Positions 25,242-33,541 of a DNA stretch of 64,000 nucleotides are shown one piece after another. Made by a program: the position numbers and the translations under genes. Each line of letters starts with the position of its first letter. Position 1 is the stretch's first letter. The DNA comes from Streptomyces iakyrus (GTDB lineage Bacteria; Actinomycetota; Actinomycetes; Streptomycetales; Streptomycetaceae), in assembly GCF_000717055.1 (NCBI RefSeq), contig NZ_JNXI01000011.1, positions 62,001 through 126,000 on the forward strand, given 5' to 3'. The notes under the pieces are model-generated. The model worked only from the letters and a program-made list of their open reading frames with translations. It was not told where the DNA came from and did no database searches.

Positions 25242-26302
25242 CCGGGCAGCACCACGTCCCGGATGAGCGCGTTCCGCTCGTCGAAGGGGATGAACGCGCT
25301 CTTCAGGGCGTTCACGGTGACCGTGCGCAGATCCTCGACGGTCCAGCCCGCCTGCTCGACCAGCAGGGACATCTCGCGGGTCATCGTCGTGCCCGACACC
25401 AGCCGGTTGTCGGTGTTGAGGGTGACACGGAAGCCGAGGTCCTTGAGGGCGGTGATCGGGTGCTCGGCGATGGAGGTGGCGGCGCCCGTCTGGAGGTTGG
25501 ACGTCGGGCACATCTCCAGGGCGATGCGCCGGTCGCGCACCCAGCCCGCGAGCCGGCCGAGCTTGCCGGTCGTGAGGTCCGGGATGTCGTCGGTGATCCG
25601 CACGCCGTGCCCGATGCGCTGGGCGCCGCAGACCTGGAGCGCCTGGTGGATGCTGGGCAGGCCGTGGGCCTCACCGGCGTGAATGGTGAAGGGCACGTTC
25701 TCGCGGCGCAGGTGCTCGAAGGCCGCGAGGTGGTCGGCGGGCGGGAAGCCGTCCTCGGCGCCGGCGATGTCGAAGCCGACGACACCGGCGTCGCGGAACG
25801 CCACGGCCAGGTCGGCGGCCTCGCGCACCCGGTCGAACATCCGCATGCCGCAGAGCAGGGTGCCGACCCGCACCGGCGTGCCCGCGGCGGCCGCCTTGGC
25901 CATGCCCGCCGCCAGACCCTCCTGGACGGTTTCGACGACCTCGGCCATGGTCAGCTCGCCGTTGGTGTTCAGCTCGGGGGCGTAGCGCACCTCGCCGTAG
26001 ACGACACCGTCGGCGGCCAGGTCCAGCACGTACTCCTCGGCCGCGCGCAGCAGGCCCTCGCGGGTCTGCATCACGGCGAGGGTGTGCTCGAAGGTGGCTA
26101 TGTAGCGGACCAGGTCGCCGGAGTTGGCGGCCTCGTAGTACCAGGCGGCGAGCTCGTCCGGGTCGGTGGTGGGCAGGGTGTGGCCGACCGCGTCGGCCAG
26201 CTCCACCACGGTGGCGGGGCGCAGGCCGCCGTCGAGGTGGTCGTGCAGCACGGCCTTGGGGAGGGGGCGGATCAGATCGGCGTCTACGCGCGTAGCAGTC
26301 AT
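25223..26302 (-). CDS. add: Adenosine deaminase
   Basis: Protein of 359 residues. The Zn ligands and catalytic residues are visible: [10 protein letters not shown] at residues 20-29, [10 protein letters not shown] with the catalytic Glu context, QRIGHGVRI, and [12 protein letters not shown] with the Asp pair; [10 protein letters not shown] is also typical. It hydrolyses adenosine or deoxyadenosine to inosine and ammonia in purine salvage. GAGGAAAG precedes the ATG at 26302. The C-terminal codons overlap the convergent DinB gene. A VOC protein gene lies 44 bases upstream on the same strand and may be co-transcribed. Confidence 0.94.
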   Translation of the reverse strand: MTATRVDADLIRPLPKAVLHDHLDGGLRPATVVELADAVGHTLPTTDPDELAAWYYEAANSGDLVRYIATFEHTLAVMQTREGLLRAAEEYVLDLAADGVVYGEVRYAPELNTNGELTMAEVVETVQEGLAAGMAKAAAAGTPVRVGTLLCGMRMFDRVREAADLAVAFRDAGVVGFDIAGAEDGFPPADHLAAFEHLRRENVPFTIHAGEAHGLPSIHQALQVCGAQRIGHGVRITDDIPDLTTGKLGRLAGWVRDRRIALEMCPTSNLQTGAATSIAEHPITALKDLGFRVTLNTDNRLVSGTTMTREMSLLVEQAGWTVEDLRTVTVNALKSAFIPFDERNALIRDVVLPGYAAAL

Positions 26303-26346
26303 GGCGGGTCTTTCCTCGGGCGGGTGGTTCGAAGCGGCGGGACGGG

Positions 26347-26739
26347 TCAGCCGGCGGGCTGGAGCAGGTCCCAGCGGTTGCCGTACAGGTCCTGGAAGAC
26401 GGCGACGGTCCCGTACGGCTCGTGCCGCGGCTCTTCCAGGAAGGTCACGCCCGCGGCGGCCATCCGGGCGTGGTCGCGGGCGAAGTCGTCGGTGTGCAGG
26501 AAGAACCCGACCCGTCCACCGGTCTGGTCCCCGACCCGGGCGGCCTGAACGTCCCCCTTGGCGCGGGCCAGCAGCAGTCCGGAGCCGGTCCCCGGGGTGC
26601 CGGGTTCGACGACGACCCAGCGCGATCCGTCGGGCCGGGGTGCGTCCTCGACGAGCCGGAATCCGAGGGCGTCCGTGTAGAAGCGGATCGCCTCGTCGTA
26701 GTCGTCGACGACGAGGGTGACCAGGGCGATACGTCTCAT
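26347..26739 (-). CDS. VOC-family (glyoxalase/bleomycin-resistance) protein
   Basis: Protein of 130 residues, one VOC domain: [53 protein letters not shown] and [15 protein letters not shown]. Members include lactoylglutathione lyases and antibiotic-binding proteins; the substrate is not predictable. GAGAGG precedes the ATG. It is divergent from a tautomerase gene across a short AT-rich region with palindromes. Confidence 0.88.
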   Translation of the reverse strand: MRRIALVTLVVDDYDEAIRFYTDALGFRLVEDAPRPDGSRWVVVEPGTPGTGSGLLLARAKGDVQAARVGDQTGGRVGFFLHTDDFARDHARMAAAGVTFLEEPRHEPYGTVAVFQDLYGNRWDLLQPAG

Positions 26740-26774
26740 CGAGAGCCTCTCGGAGCGGGCGGTTGACCGGAGAG

Positions 26775-26843
26775 GTTATACGTAAAACTCAGGGGATGCC
26801 AACTACTTGCCGACTTCTGGATCCACAACTGTAACTACTAGTA
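26775..26843. promoter_or_regulatory. AT-rich divergent promoter region with two palindromes
   Basis: GTTATACGTAAAAC (26775-26788) is a 14-base palindrome with one mismatched pair, and TACTAGTA (26836-26843) is a perfect 8-base palindrome. AACTACT also occurs twice (about 26801 and 26833). The tract is unusually AT-rich for this chromosome and separates the divergent VOC and tautomerase genes, so it probably holds promoters and an operator of unknown protein. Confidence 0.45.
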
Positions 26844-26878
26844 TGTACACTCGCGATCAACGACTCCCGGGAGGCTCC

Positions 26879-27271
26879 ATGCCGTTCGTCCGCATCGACA
26901 CGCTCCGGGCCGGTCCCGAACGCCTCGCCGCACTCGGCCGGGCGGTGCATGACGCCCTGACGGAGACCATCGGCATCCCGTCCGACGACCGGTTCCAGGT
27001 GCTGACGGACCATGACGGCACCAACGGCACCCTGCGTCACGACGACTACCTGGGCGTGCACCGCGACGACGGCATCGCCTACGTCGCGATCACCCTGCGG
27101 TCCGGCCGCACGCCCGCGCAGAAGCAGGCGCTCCACCGGAGGATCGCCGAGCTGGCCCACGCGTACGCGGGCACGGAGCCGCGGAACATGTTCGTCGTCC
27201 TGACGGAGAACGGGTCGGCGGACTGGTCGCTCGGAGAGGGCATGGCGCAGTACCTCGACCAGGGGTCCTAA
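26879..27271 (+). CDS. Tautomerase-superfamily protein
   Basis: Protein of 130 residues starting MPFVRIDTLRAGP, so after Met removal the N-terminal Pro characteristic of the 4-oxalocrotonate tautomerase superfamily is exposed. The length fits the two-repeat members. GGGAGG lies five bases before ATG 26879. The N-terminal Pro acts as the general base in keto-enol conversions or dehalogenations; the substrate here is unknown. Confidence 0.85.
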   Translation: MPFVRIDTLRAGPERLAALGRAVHDALTETIGIPSDDRFQVLTDHDGTNGTLRHDDYLGVHRDDGIAYVAITLRSGRTPAQKQALHRRIAELAHAYAGTEPRNMFVVLTENGSADWSLGEGMAQYLDQGS

Positions 27272-27287
27272 GACCCGGCCTAGGGCT

Positions 27288-27319
27288 GCGGCCGGAGGCG
27301 CCCCGCACCCTCCGGCCGC
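27288..27319 (+). terminator. 11-bp stem-loop after the tautomerase gene
   Basis: GCGGCCGGAGG (27288-27298) pairs perfectly with CCTCCGGCCGC (27309-27319) around a 10-base loop. It begins 17 bases after the tautomerase stop and ends just before a TAGCGT -10-like box for the next gene. Confidence 0.65.
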
Positions 27320-27332
27320 TAGCGTCCCCTCC

Positions 27333-27791
27333 ATGAAGATCACCGAGCCGCCCCGCACCCCCGAGCAGCGCAAGGCGGATCTGCTGGGGCGCCTGGAGCG
27401 CGAGATGGACATCTGGGTCGCGACGGCCGACGCCGAAGGTATGCCCTGTCTCGTGCCGCTGTGGTTCGTGTGGCACGACGAGGCCGTGTGGCTGTGCACC
27501 CGGCAGACCAACCCCACCGGCCGCAATCTGCGGGACGGCGGGCGGACCCGGCTGGCCCTCGGGGACACCCGGGACGTCGTGCTGGTCGACGGCGAGGTGC
27601 GCACGTACCCGATGCGGGACGTGCCGCCGGCGGCGGTCGAGGCGTTCCGCGCGAAGACCGGCTGGGATCCGCGCGAGGATCACGCGTCGTACGCGTTCTT
27701 CCGGGTGCGGCCGCGCGCGGTGCAGGCGTGGTGCGAGGTGCACGAGCTGCCGCGCAGGCATCTCATGCGGGAGGGTGTCTGGGCTGTTTAG
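27333..27791 (+). CDS. Pyridoxamine-5'-phosphate-oxidase-family (split-barrel flavin) protein
   Basis: Protein of 152 residues. The fold is indicated by DIWVATADAEGMPCLVPLWFVWHDEAVWLCTRQTNPTGRNLRDGGRTRLALGDTRDVVLVDGEV, the split-barrel FMN/F420-binding pattern. Actinobacterial relatives include F420-dependent reductases and heme-degrading proteins, so the cofactor is uncertain. TAGCGT at 27320-27325 lies seven bases before ATG 27333 and no ribosome binding site is present, suggesting a leaderless mRNA. Confidence 0.85.
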   Translation: MKITEPPRTPEQRKADLLGRLEREMDIWVATADAEGMPCLVPLWFVWHDEAVWLCTRQTNPTGRNLRDGGRTRLALGDTRDVVLVDGEVRTYPMRDVPPAAVEAFRAKTGWDPREDHASYAFFRVRPRAVQAWCEVHELPRRHLMREGVWAV

Positions 27792-27798
27792 GGGTGGG

Positions 27799-28707
27799 TC
27801 AACCCGCTTCCCGGCGCGGCCTGTTGAGCCGGGTCAGCTCCTCGTCGGTGAGACCGATCGCGCCCGCTGCGACGTTCTCGGCGAGGTGGTCGGGGTTGCC
27901 GGTGCCGGGGATGGCGAGGACGTGGGGGCCCTGGTGGAGGGTCCAGGCGATGCGGATCTGGGCGGGGCTCGCGCCATGGGCCCGGGCCACGGCTCGGACG
28001 TCCTCGTCGTGTGCGGTGGTGGCGCCCCGCTCGGCGGCCTCGCCCGCGACGGCGTAGAACGGCACGAAGGCGATGCCCTGTTCGCCGCAGAGGCGCAGCA
28101 GTTCGTCGCTGTCCGGGTCGGGGCGGTCGAGGGCGTACCGGTTCTGGACGCAGACGACGGGGGCGATGGCCCGGGCTTCTGCGAGATGGCTGGGCGTGAC
28201 GTCGGAGATGCCGAGGTGCCGGATCAGGCCCGCCTCCCGCAGGTCGGCGAGTGCCCCGAAGTGCTCGGCTATCGAGTCGTAGCGCGGCATCCGGCGCAGG
28301 TTGACCACGTCCAGGTGGTCGCGGCCGAGCTGGCGCAGGTTCTCCTCCACCTGGCCGCGCAGGTCCTCGGGCCGCGCGGAGGTGCCCCACTCCCCGTCGT
28401 AGGCGCGGTACGGGCCCACCTTGGTGACGATGACCAGGTCGTCGGGGTAGGGCGCGAGCGCCCTGTTGATCAGTTCGTTGGCGGAGCGCAGCGAGGAGAA
28501 GTAGAAGGCGGCGGTGTCGATGTGGTTGACGCCGAGGTCGATCGCCTTGCGCAGGACGGCGATCGACCGGTCGCGGTCGCTCGGTGTGCCGTGGTGGAAG
28601 GCGGCGCTGCCCGTCAGCCGCATCGCGCCGAAGCCGAGGCGGTGGACGGGCAACTCGCCGAGTTTCCAGGTGCCCGCGGCGTCCGCTGTGATCGTCGGTG
28701 AGCTCAT
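27799..28707 (-). CDS. Aldo/keto reductase
   Basis: Protein of 302 residues from ATG 28707. It shows VHRLGFGAMRLTG, the catalytic Asp/Tyr region DLGVNHIDTAAFYFSS, the Lys in VIVTKVGP and a C-terminal NADPH pocket (AIPGTGNPDHLAEN). The position of the catalytic His reads DVVNLRRMP rather than the usual HR or HW context, so Asn or Arg may stand in its place; many actinobacterial members of this subgroup share that. Substrate is unknown. It converges on the flavin-protein gene with seven bases between the stops. Confidence 0.87.
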   Translation of the reverse strand: MSSPTITADAAGTWKLGELPVHRLGFGAMRLTGSAAFHHGTPSDRDRSIAVLRKAIDLGVNHIDTAAFYFSSLRSANELINRALAPYPDDLVIVTKVGPYRAYDGEWGTSARPEDLRGQVEENLRQLGRDHLDVVNLRRMPRYDSIAEHFGALADLREAGLIRHLGISDVTPSHLAEARAIAPVVCVQNRYALDRPDPDSDELLRLCGEQGIAFVPFYAVAGEAAERGATTAHDEDVRAVARAHGASPAQIRIAWTLHQGPHVLAIPGTGNPDHLAENVAAGAIGLTDEELTRLNRPRREAG

Positions 28708-28749
28708 CGGCGGAGTCTCACACACGGCACGCGGGACGGCGAAGCCGGT

Positions 28750-30117
28750 TTACGGATACGTGTACGAGTTCAGGGTGGTGACGGCGGAGGCCGGGTTGCC
28801 GCGGTCGTAGTGGTCCACGGCGAGGAAGTTGGGCTTCTTGCGGGCGGCCGGCCGGCAGAACCGCTGGGCGCGGTCGGCGAGTTTGGTGTTGTCCGTGCCG
28901 GCCGTGCCGGTGAGCGGGACGTCTCGGAAGTGGTTCATGACGAACAGCGGGCGGAACCCGGGTTCGGTACGGGTCAGCGGGATGTTCGTGTCGGCGCCGT
29001 ACCAGCGGCTGTAGCAGGACCAGTCGGAGGTGCCGAGCCCGGAGCCCATCGACCAGTAGTTCTCGACGGTCCATTCGCGCTGGTACATGACCCCGAAGCT
29101 GTCCCGTGTGAGGCCTGCGGCCTGGTCGGCCGAGCGGCTGTGGTCGGTGAAGATCAGCAGCCGGTCGCCCGCGGCGGCCAGGGCGGCCATTGTCGGCCAG
29201 CCGTTCTGCCGTACGCCGGTGAGGTCGGGCCGGTAGAGCACGTCCGACAGGCCGCTGACCCGGGCGAGTTCGGCGCGCAGGACGGCCGGGTCGACGTAGT
29301 CCTCCAGGAAGACGGTGAGGAACTGGTCGGGGTGGGCCTTGAGGAAGTCGACCATGCGCTGGAGGTCGACCCACAGGGCGACGGGCCTGCTGACGAGGGT
29401 GCAGCTGTTGTGGCAGAGGATCGCGCCGTCGGGGGTCTGGTGGATGTCCAGCATGAATCCGCGGACACCGTCGGCCAGTTGGCGTTCGATGCCGCGGGTC
29501 TGGTTGGGCACGAGGTTCACGAAGGGCGGGGCGAAGCCGCCGTCGACGCCGTTGGCGTAGGCGTTGTGGGTGGTGAGGAACGTGACCTGGTCCAGGGTGC
29601 GGCGGTCCTGGGGGGGCATGGGGCCGGTGGCGGGGTTCACGGGGGTGAGGTACCAGGCGGCGAGGTCGCCGGATCCTCCGACGGCGAGCCGGGCGGGGTA
29701 GGTGGCGCCGGGCGGCTTGGGTGCGACCGTGAGGTGGCGGGTGGCCCCCGGGGCTTTGAGCGTGTAGCGGTCGGCGCCGAGCGGGCCGACCTCCCACCCG
29801 GCGTCGGCGCTCGTGCAGGCGACGGTCGCGGCCAGGTCGCCGCTGCGGCCGAGACAGCTGCCGGGCGCGTCGGTGCTCTCCAGGACGTACGCGGTGCCGC
29901 TCGGCTTCAGCTGCCACTGCTGGCGGCCCTCGTTGCCGCGGGGTCTGTGCTGCTCGACCGCGCCACCGTTGTCGGCCGCGTTGAGCCCGGTCGTGGCGCT
30001 CTGGACGTAGTACGCGCCCGGAGCCGGAACAGCGGCGGCAGCGGGCTGGGGGGCCACGACCGCGGCGGCCAGAGCCGCGGCCGTGACGAGCAGGGCGTGG
30101 GGGGTGCGTAGGCGCAT
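28750..30117 (-). CDS. Secreted PI-PLC-X-domain protein with N-terminal ricin-like region
   Basis: Protein of 455 residues from ATG 30117. A signal peptide (LLVTAAALAAAVVAPQPAAAA) is followed by a region of about 130 residues resembling a ricin-type beta-trefoil (YYVQSATTGLNAADNGGAVEQ, QQWQLKPSGTAYVLES). The catalytic domain starts near LDQVTFLTTHNAYAN; the PI-PLC X-type residues are in THNAYAN (His) and RGFMLDIHQ (Asp), with a second His in AILCHNSC. Such enzymes cleave phosphatidylinositol or related phosphodiesters without calcium. The real substrate outside the cell is unknown. Confidence 0.82.
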   Translation of the reverse strand: MRLRTPHALLVTAAALAAAVVAPQPAAAAVPAPGAYYVQSATTGLNAADNGGAVEQHRPRGNEGRQQWQLKPSGTAYVLESTDAPGSCLGRSGDLAATVACTSADAGWEVGPLGADRYTLKAPGATRHLTVAPKPPGATYPARLAVGGSGDLAAWYLTPVNPATGPMPPQDRRTLDQVTFLTTHNAYANGVDGGFAPPFVNLVPNQTRGIERQLADGVRGFMLDIHQTPDGAILCHNSCTLVSRPVALWVDLQRMVDFLKAHPDQFLTVFLEDYVDPAVLRAELARVSGLSDVLYRPDLTGVRQNGWPTMAALAAAGDRLLIFTDHSRSADQAAGLTRDSFGVMYQREWTVENYWSMGSGLGTSDWSCYSRWYGADTNIPLTRTEPGFRPLFVMNHFRDVPLTGTAGTDNTKLADRAQRFCRPAARKKPNFLAVDHYDRGNPASAVTTLNSYTYP

Positions 30118-30186
30118 GAGGGATGCCCTTCGGTCAACCGTCAGGTTCATGACATCCGGCATGAGACCACGCCGCACGGTCCCGCG

Positions 30187-31077
30187 TCAGCAGTACAGGT
30201 TGCCTCCGGGTGACGTGCCGAGGATCTGCGTGAACCGCTGGTAGTTGTTCACGCGGCTCTGCACCTGCGCCGGGTTCTTTCCGTCGCACTCCAGGGAGCC
30301 GTTGATGCTGCGGATCGTCTGGCCGAACCCGGCGCCGTTCACCATGGCGTTGTGCGGTGTCATGGAACCGGGGCCGGTCTGGGTGTTCCAGTACCACAGG
30401 GCGGTCTTCCAGGCGACGGCCGAGTCGTTCTGCACCAGCCAGGGGTTGTTCAGCAGGTCGATGCCGAGCGCGTCGCCCGCGGCCTTGTAGTTGAAGTTCC
30501 AGCTCAGCTGGATCGGGCCGCGCCCGTAGTAGGCGGCCTGCCCGGCCGGACAGCCGTAGGGCCGCCCCCAGTCGCAGTAGTGCGGGTAGTTGGCGGTGTT
30601 CTGCTCCACCACGTGCACCAGACCGCCGGTCTCGTGGCTGACGTTGGCGAGGAAGGCGGCGGCCTCCTGCTTCTTCACCGTGTCGCTGCCGGTGTTGGCG
30701 AAGCCGGGGTAGGCACCGAGGGCAGCGGTGAGCCCGCTGTAGCTGTAGAACGAATTCCGGTTCGGGAACATCTGGTTGAACTGGGCCTCGCTCACCACGA
30801 AGCGCGCATTGGGCGTGCCGGGACCGCTGTCGCAGGCGTACGGCTCCCAGTACCAGGTGCTGATGACCGGGTCGTAGCCCGGGTTCGCGTGCTCGGCGAT
30901 GTACGCCTTGCCGTCGGTGTAGCGGACGATGTCACCGGCGTTGTACGACTTACCGGCTGTCCAGTTCGGGTAGCTGGAGCAGGCGGCGGCCGAGGCGTTC
31001 GAGGCGGGCAGGAGCACCGGCGCGGTGCCGGCGAGGGCGAGGGTGGCCAGGACTGCGGAGATACGGCGTCTCGACAC
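30187..31077 (-). CDS. Secreted chitinase, CBM5/12 plus GH19
   Basis: Protein of 296 residues from GTG 31077 (AAGGAG eight bases upstream). Signal peptide to about residue 31; a chitin-binding module (YPNWTAGKSYNAGDIVRYTDGKAYIAEHANPG...WYWEPY, residues 35-82); then a family-19 catalytic domain with E149 (VSHETGG) and E158 (VVEQN), the acid/base pair with the usual spacing. The layout is that of Streptomyces ChiC/ChiF. It hydrolyses chitin outside the cell. Three dre-like repeats lie 140-185 bases upstream, implying repression by DasR and induction by N-acetylglucosamine-derived signals. Confidence 0.93.
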   Translation of the reverse strand: MSRRRISAVLATLALAGTAPVLLPASNASAAACSSYPNWTAGKSYNAGDIVRYTDGKAYIAEHANPGYDPVISTWYWEPYACDSGPGTPNARFVVSEAQFNQMFPNRNSFYSYSGLTAALGAYPGFANTGSDTVKKQEAAAFLANVSHETGGLVHVVEQNTANYPHYCDWGRPYGCPAGQAAYYGRGPIQLSWNFNYKAAGDALGIDLLNNPWLVQNDSAVAWKTALWYWNTQTGPGSMTPHNAMVNGAGFGQTIRSINGSLECDGKNPAQVQSRVNNYQRFTQILGTSPGGNLYC

Positions 31078-31214
31078 GGGTTCAACTCCTTCGCGGAGCA
31101 CGGCCGCACCCTGACGAGGGCAGGGCGAAGCGGGCCCTCGACCGCACGCACCGGGGGTCCGGTCACGGCGTGGGGGCGGCCGTGGTGGGGGGCTGTGGAG
31201 CCACACTCAACCGC

Positions 31215-31262
31215 GTTGGTCTGTACCAGTCAAGGGTGTAGACCAGTCAGGTATAGACCTGT
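31215..31262 (-). promoter_or_regulatory. Three tandem DasR (dre)-like sites before the chitinase
   Basis: GTTGGTCTGTACCAGT (31215-31230), AAGGGTGTAGACCAGT (31232-31247) and TCAGGTATAGACCTGT (31247-31262) match the dre consensus ACTGGTCTAGACCAGT at 12, 13 and 12 of 16 positions. They also look like the paired direct repeats described in Streptomyces chitinase promoters, but with a third copy. They should overlap the promoter of the minus-strand chitinase gene. Confidence 0.8.
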
Positions 31263-31350
31263 TGGGGTCCGGGCTGGTTGACGGCCCGTCATTCCCCGAT
31301 CGGGCCGGCGTGATCGTGACCCGTGCGTGCCGTCGGGCGTCCTGGAGCTC

Positions 31351-31788
31351 TCACACGTGCGCCGGGTCCTCCAGCGTCGCCGCCAGCCGGTCCAGCAGGG
31401 ACCGCAGCAGGTCGTCGTCGCCTTCGCCGAGCGAGGGCCGGGCGACGCGGACCGCACGGTCGACGCGCTGCCAGTACTCCTGGCCGCGCGGGGTGAGATG
31501 GGCGAGGATACGGCGCCGGTCGAACGGATCGACCCTGCGGTGCACGAGGTTCTGATCGACGAGCTGGTCGACCAGCTTGGTCAGCGTCGGCGGCGGCAGG
31601 AAGGCGGCCTCCGCGAGCCCTGTCATGTGGTGCCCCTCGCCGTCCGACAGCGAGGCCAGCACCCGCCACGCGTCCAGCGAGCAGCCCTCCGCCTCCAGCA
31701 CGCCCTGCAATCGCCGCGCCGCGAGCCGTTCGGCCCGCGTCAGCAACTGCACGAGGTCGTCGGGCCGACGCGGGGTGGGGCTGGGCAT
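31351..31788 (-). CDS. MarR-family transcriptional regulator
   Basis: Protein of 145 residues from ATG 31788 (AGGAGAG upstream). It has the winged-helix MarR pattern: CSLDAWRVLASLSDGEGHHMTGLAEAAFLPPPTLTKLVDQLVDQNLVHRRVDPFDRRRILAHLTPRG, with the DRR wing. It is divergent from the gene for an AmiC-like binding protein across 81 bases, so it may repress that gene and itself. The inducer is unknown. Confidence 0.9.
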   Translation of the reverse strand: MPSPTPRRPDDLVQLLTRAERLAARRLQGVLEAEGCSLDAWRVLASLSDGEGHHMTGLAEAAFLPPPTLTKLVDQLVDQNLVHRRVDPFDRRRILAHLTPRGQEYWQRVDRAVRVARPSLGEGDDDLLRSLLDRLAATLEDPAHV

Positions 31789-31869
31789 CCCTGCTCTCCT
31801 AGGTGCCGAGGGGTGTCCATCGTAGGAGACGCACTGGAGTTCGTCCCGGGGAGCCGGAATCATGACGCC

Positions 31870-32994
31870 ATGTTCCGCCGCGACCTTCCCGGGCCCGAGT
31901 GGTTCACGGCCGACGACGACGTGCTCGGCGTGGCCCTCGTATTCCCGCTGCAGGGTCCGGCCGGAATCTTCGGGCCCACGTGTGAGCTGTGTGCGCGGCT
32001 GGCCGCCGAGGAGGTCAACCGGGACGGGGGTGTGCTCGGCAGACAGCTCCGGCTGGTGCCGGTCGACGGCTCGGGCGCGCCGCACGCCATCGCCGACGAG
32101 GTCGAGGCACTGGTGGACCTGGGCGCCGTGCAGGGCGTCACGGGCTGGCACATCTCCTCCATACGGCGGGCACTGGCACCGCGGATCGCGCACCGTGTCC
32201 CGTACGTGTACACCGCGCTGTACGAGGGCGGGGAGGACACGGCGGGGGTGTTCCTGACCAGCGAGACCCCGCGCGACCAACTCCGGCCGGCGATGGATCT
32301 GCTGGCGCGCGAGCGCGGGGTGCGGCGCTGGTTCGTGGTGGGCAACGACTACGTGTGGCCGCGGCACACGGCCCGCTCGGCCCGCGGATACGCCCGGGGC
32401 TGCGGCGGGTGCGTCGCCGGCGAGGCCTATCTCCCGCTCGGCACCCACGACTTCGAGCCGGTGCTGCGCCGAGTCGAACGCTCGGACGCCGACGCGGTGC
32501 TGATGCTGCTCGTCGGCAGTGACGCGGTGCGCTTCAACCGGGCGTTCGCCGCGTACGGCCTGCCCGCGCGCTGTCTGCGGCTGAGCACGCTGATGGACGA
32601 GAACATGCTGGTGGCGAGCGGCCCGGAGGCCACCGAGGACCTCTACAGCACGGCCGGGTTCTTCGCCTCACTGGCCAATCGCGACACCCTCGACTTCCAC
32701 GGACGGTACGCCGCCCGCTACGGCGTCGAGGCGCCCGCCCTCGGCAGCCTCGGGGAGTCCTGCTACGAGGGCGTGCTGCTGCTGGCCGCGCTGCTGCAGC
32801 GGGCCGGGGCGCTGGACGTCTCGGCGGTCGGCGCGGCGGCCGGGGCGGGGGCGGTGTCGTACGAGGGTCCGCGTGGGCTGCTGCACCTGCGCGACGCTCA
32901 TGTGCGCCAGCGGATCTACCTGGCGCGGGCCGACGGGCTCGACTTCGACGTGCTCACGGAGCTGGAGGCGCGCTCCCAGGGCGACAGGGCCTAG
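31870..32994 (+). CDS. AmiC-like ligand-binding protein without signal peptide
   Basis: Protein of 374 residues. It follows the type-1 periplasmic-binding fold seen in amide/urea/branched-chain amino acid binding proteins: GVALVFPLQGPAGIFGPTCELCARLAAEEVNRDGGVLGRQLRLV, GVTGWHISSIRRALAP and FVVGNDYVWPRHTA. There is no signal peptide or lipobox, so it should stay in the cytoplasm as a sensor like Pseudomonas AmiC, rather than feed a transporter. No transport genes, amidase or ANTAR partner are beside it. ATG 31870 is the start. Confidence 0.82.
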   Translation: MFRRDLPGPEWFTADDDVLGVALVFPLQGPAGIFGPTCELCARLAAEEVNRDGGVLGRQLRLVPVDGSGAPHAIADEVEALVDLGAVQGVTGWHISSIRRALAPRIAHRVPYVYTALYEGGEDTAGVFLTSETPRDQLRPAMDLLARERGVRRWFVVGNDYVWPRHTARSARGYARGCGGCVAGEAYLPLGTHDFEPVLRRVERSDADAVLMLLVGSDAVRFNRAFAAYGLPARCLRLSTLMDENMLVASGPEATEDLYSTAGFFASLANRDTLDFHGRYAARYGVEAPALGSLGESCYEGVLLLAALLQRAGALDVSAVGAAAGAGAVSYEGPRGLLHLRDAHVRQRIYLARADGLDFDVLTELEARSQGDRA

Positions 32995-33099
32995 GTCTGA
33001 TCGGCACGGTTTATGCGTCAACGCTCGCGACGGCTGCATTTCGACGCTGCGCGTCCTCACCGCCCCGGCCACCAAAGATCCCTGCGGCACCGCAAGGAC

Positions 33100-33310
33100 T
33101 CTGTCAAGCCGGCTGAGACGAGGTCGGTCACGACGCCTCCGGCCTCCTGGACCAGCAGCACTCCTGCCGCGTGAGACGCGATCTGCACCGCAAGAGGGGT
33201 TCGAGGACGCGCCGCCGGGCCCGGATCAGTGAAATCGCCCCTTTCGGCGGCCCGGAAGAGGCCGTGTGCGACCCCCGCCGCATATTTCAATATGGGACAA
33301 GATATCGACA
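33100..33310 (-). pseudogene. Relic of an inositol-monophosphatase-family gene (C-terminal part)
   Basis: Read on the minus strand this gives ILKYAAGVAHGLFRAAERGDF followed by PLAVQIASHAAGVLLVQEAGGVVTDL. The second block is the C-terminal signature of the inositol monophosphatase / CysQ / HisN superfamily, and the first block the helix before it. The N-terminal metal-binding motifs (such as DPIDGT) are absent, and the sequence after VTDL does not follow the family. It is therefore a fragment left by deletion or insertion at this site. Confidence 0.6.
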
Positions 33311-33418
33311 GATCCCCTGCTTGACGCCCTGCCGACGGGGCGGGATCGGACAGCGTTCCGTGCTGCAAGATTGCAGGTCGGAGCGTAATCTGAAAGCAGA
33401 CCGCACTTGCGGAAGTGC
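33281..33418 (+). promoter_or_regulatory. Three short palindromes upstream of the metalloprotease operon
   Basis: CATATT-TC-AATATG (33281-33294), CTGCAA-GA-TTGCAG (33363-33376) and GCACTT-GCGG-AAGTGC (33403-33418) are each perfect 6-base inverted repeats in an AT-richer tract 124-261 bases before the first gene. They could be operators or small hairpins; the binding proteins are unknown. Confidence 0.45.
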
Positions 33419-33541
33419 AAATTTGGCTCACCTTTCGCAAAAATCATTTCGTTCCGGCGTCAACTTCTCGGCGCGGTCGCCCGCATGCCTCGGCAAGAGA
33501 CACGGGAGAAGCGTTGACGCCCATCAGAAAGCGGGCATCTC

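Larger units (their letters stand above)
32995..33541. other. Long intergenic tract with a gene relic and palindromes
   Basis: This 547-base stretch before the metalloprotease operon holds a minus-strand relic of an inositol-monophosphatase-like gene (about 33100-33310) and three short perfect palindromes further on. From about 33270 to 33480 the base composition is clearly less GC-rich than the rest of the window. I see no intact gene. Confidence 0.6.

Noticed and set aside
24715..26548. Long plus-strand continuation of the carotenoid oxygenase middle frame over the DinB and adenosine deaminase genes
   Set aside because: After the second frameshift the frame has no family similarity and is antisense to adenosine deaminase; the real gene end is in another frame at 24698.
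33057..33440. 127-codon minus-strand frame as an intact gene
   Set aside because: Only its middle and end resemble the inositol monophosphatase family; the catalytic motifs are missing, so it is recorded as a relic.
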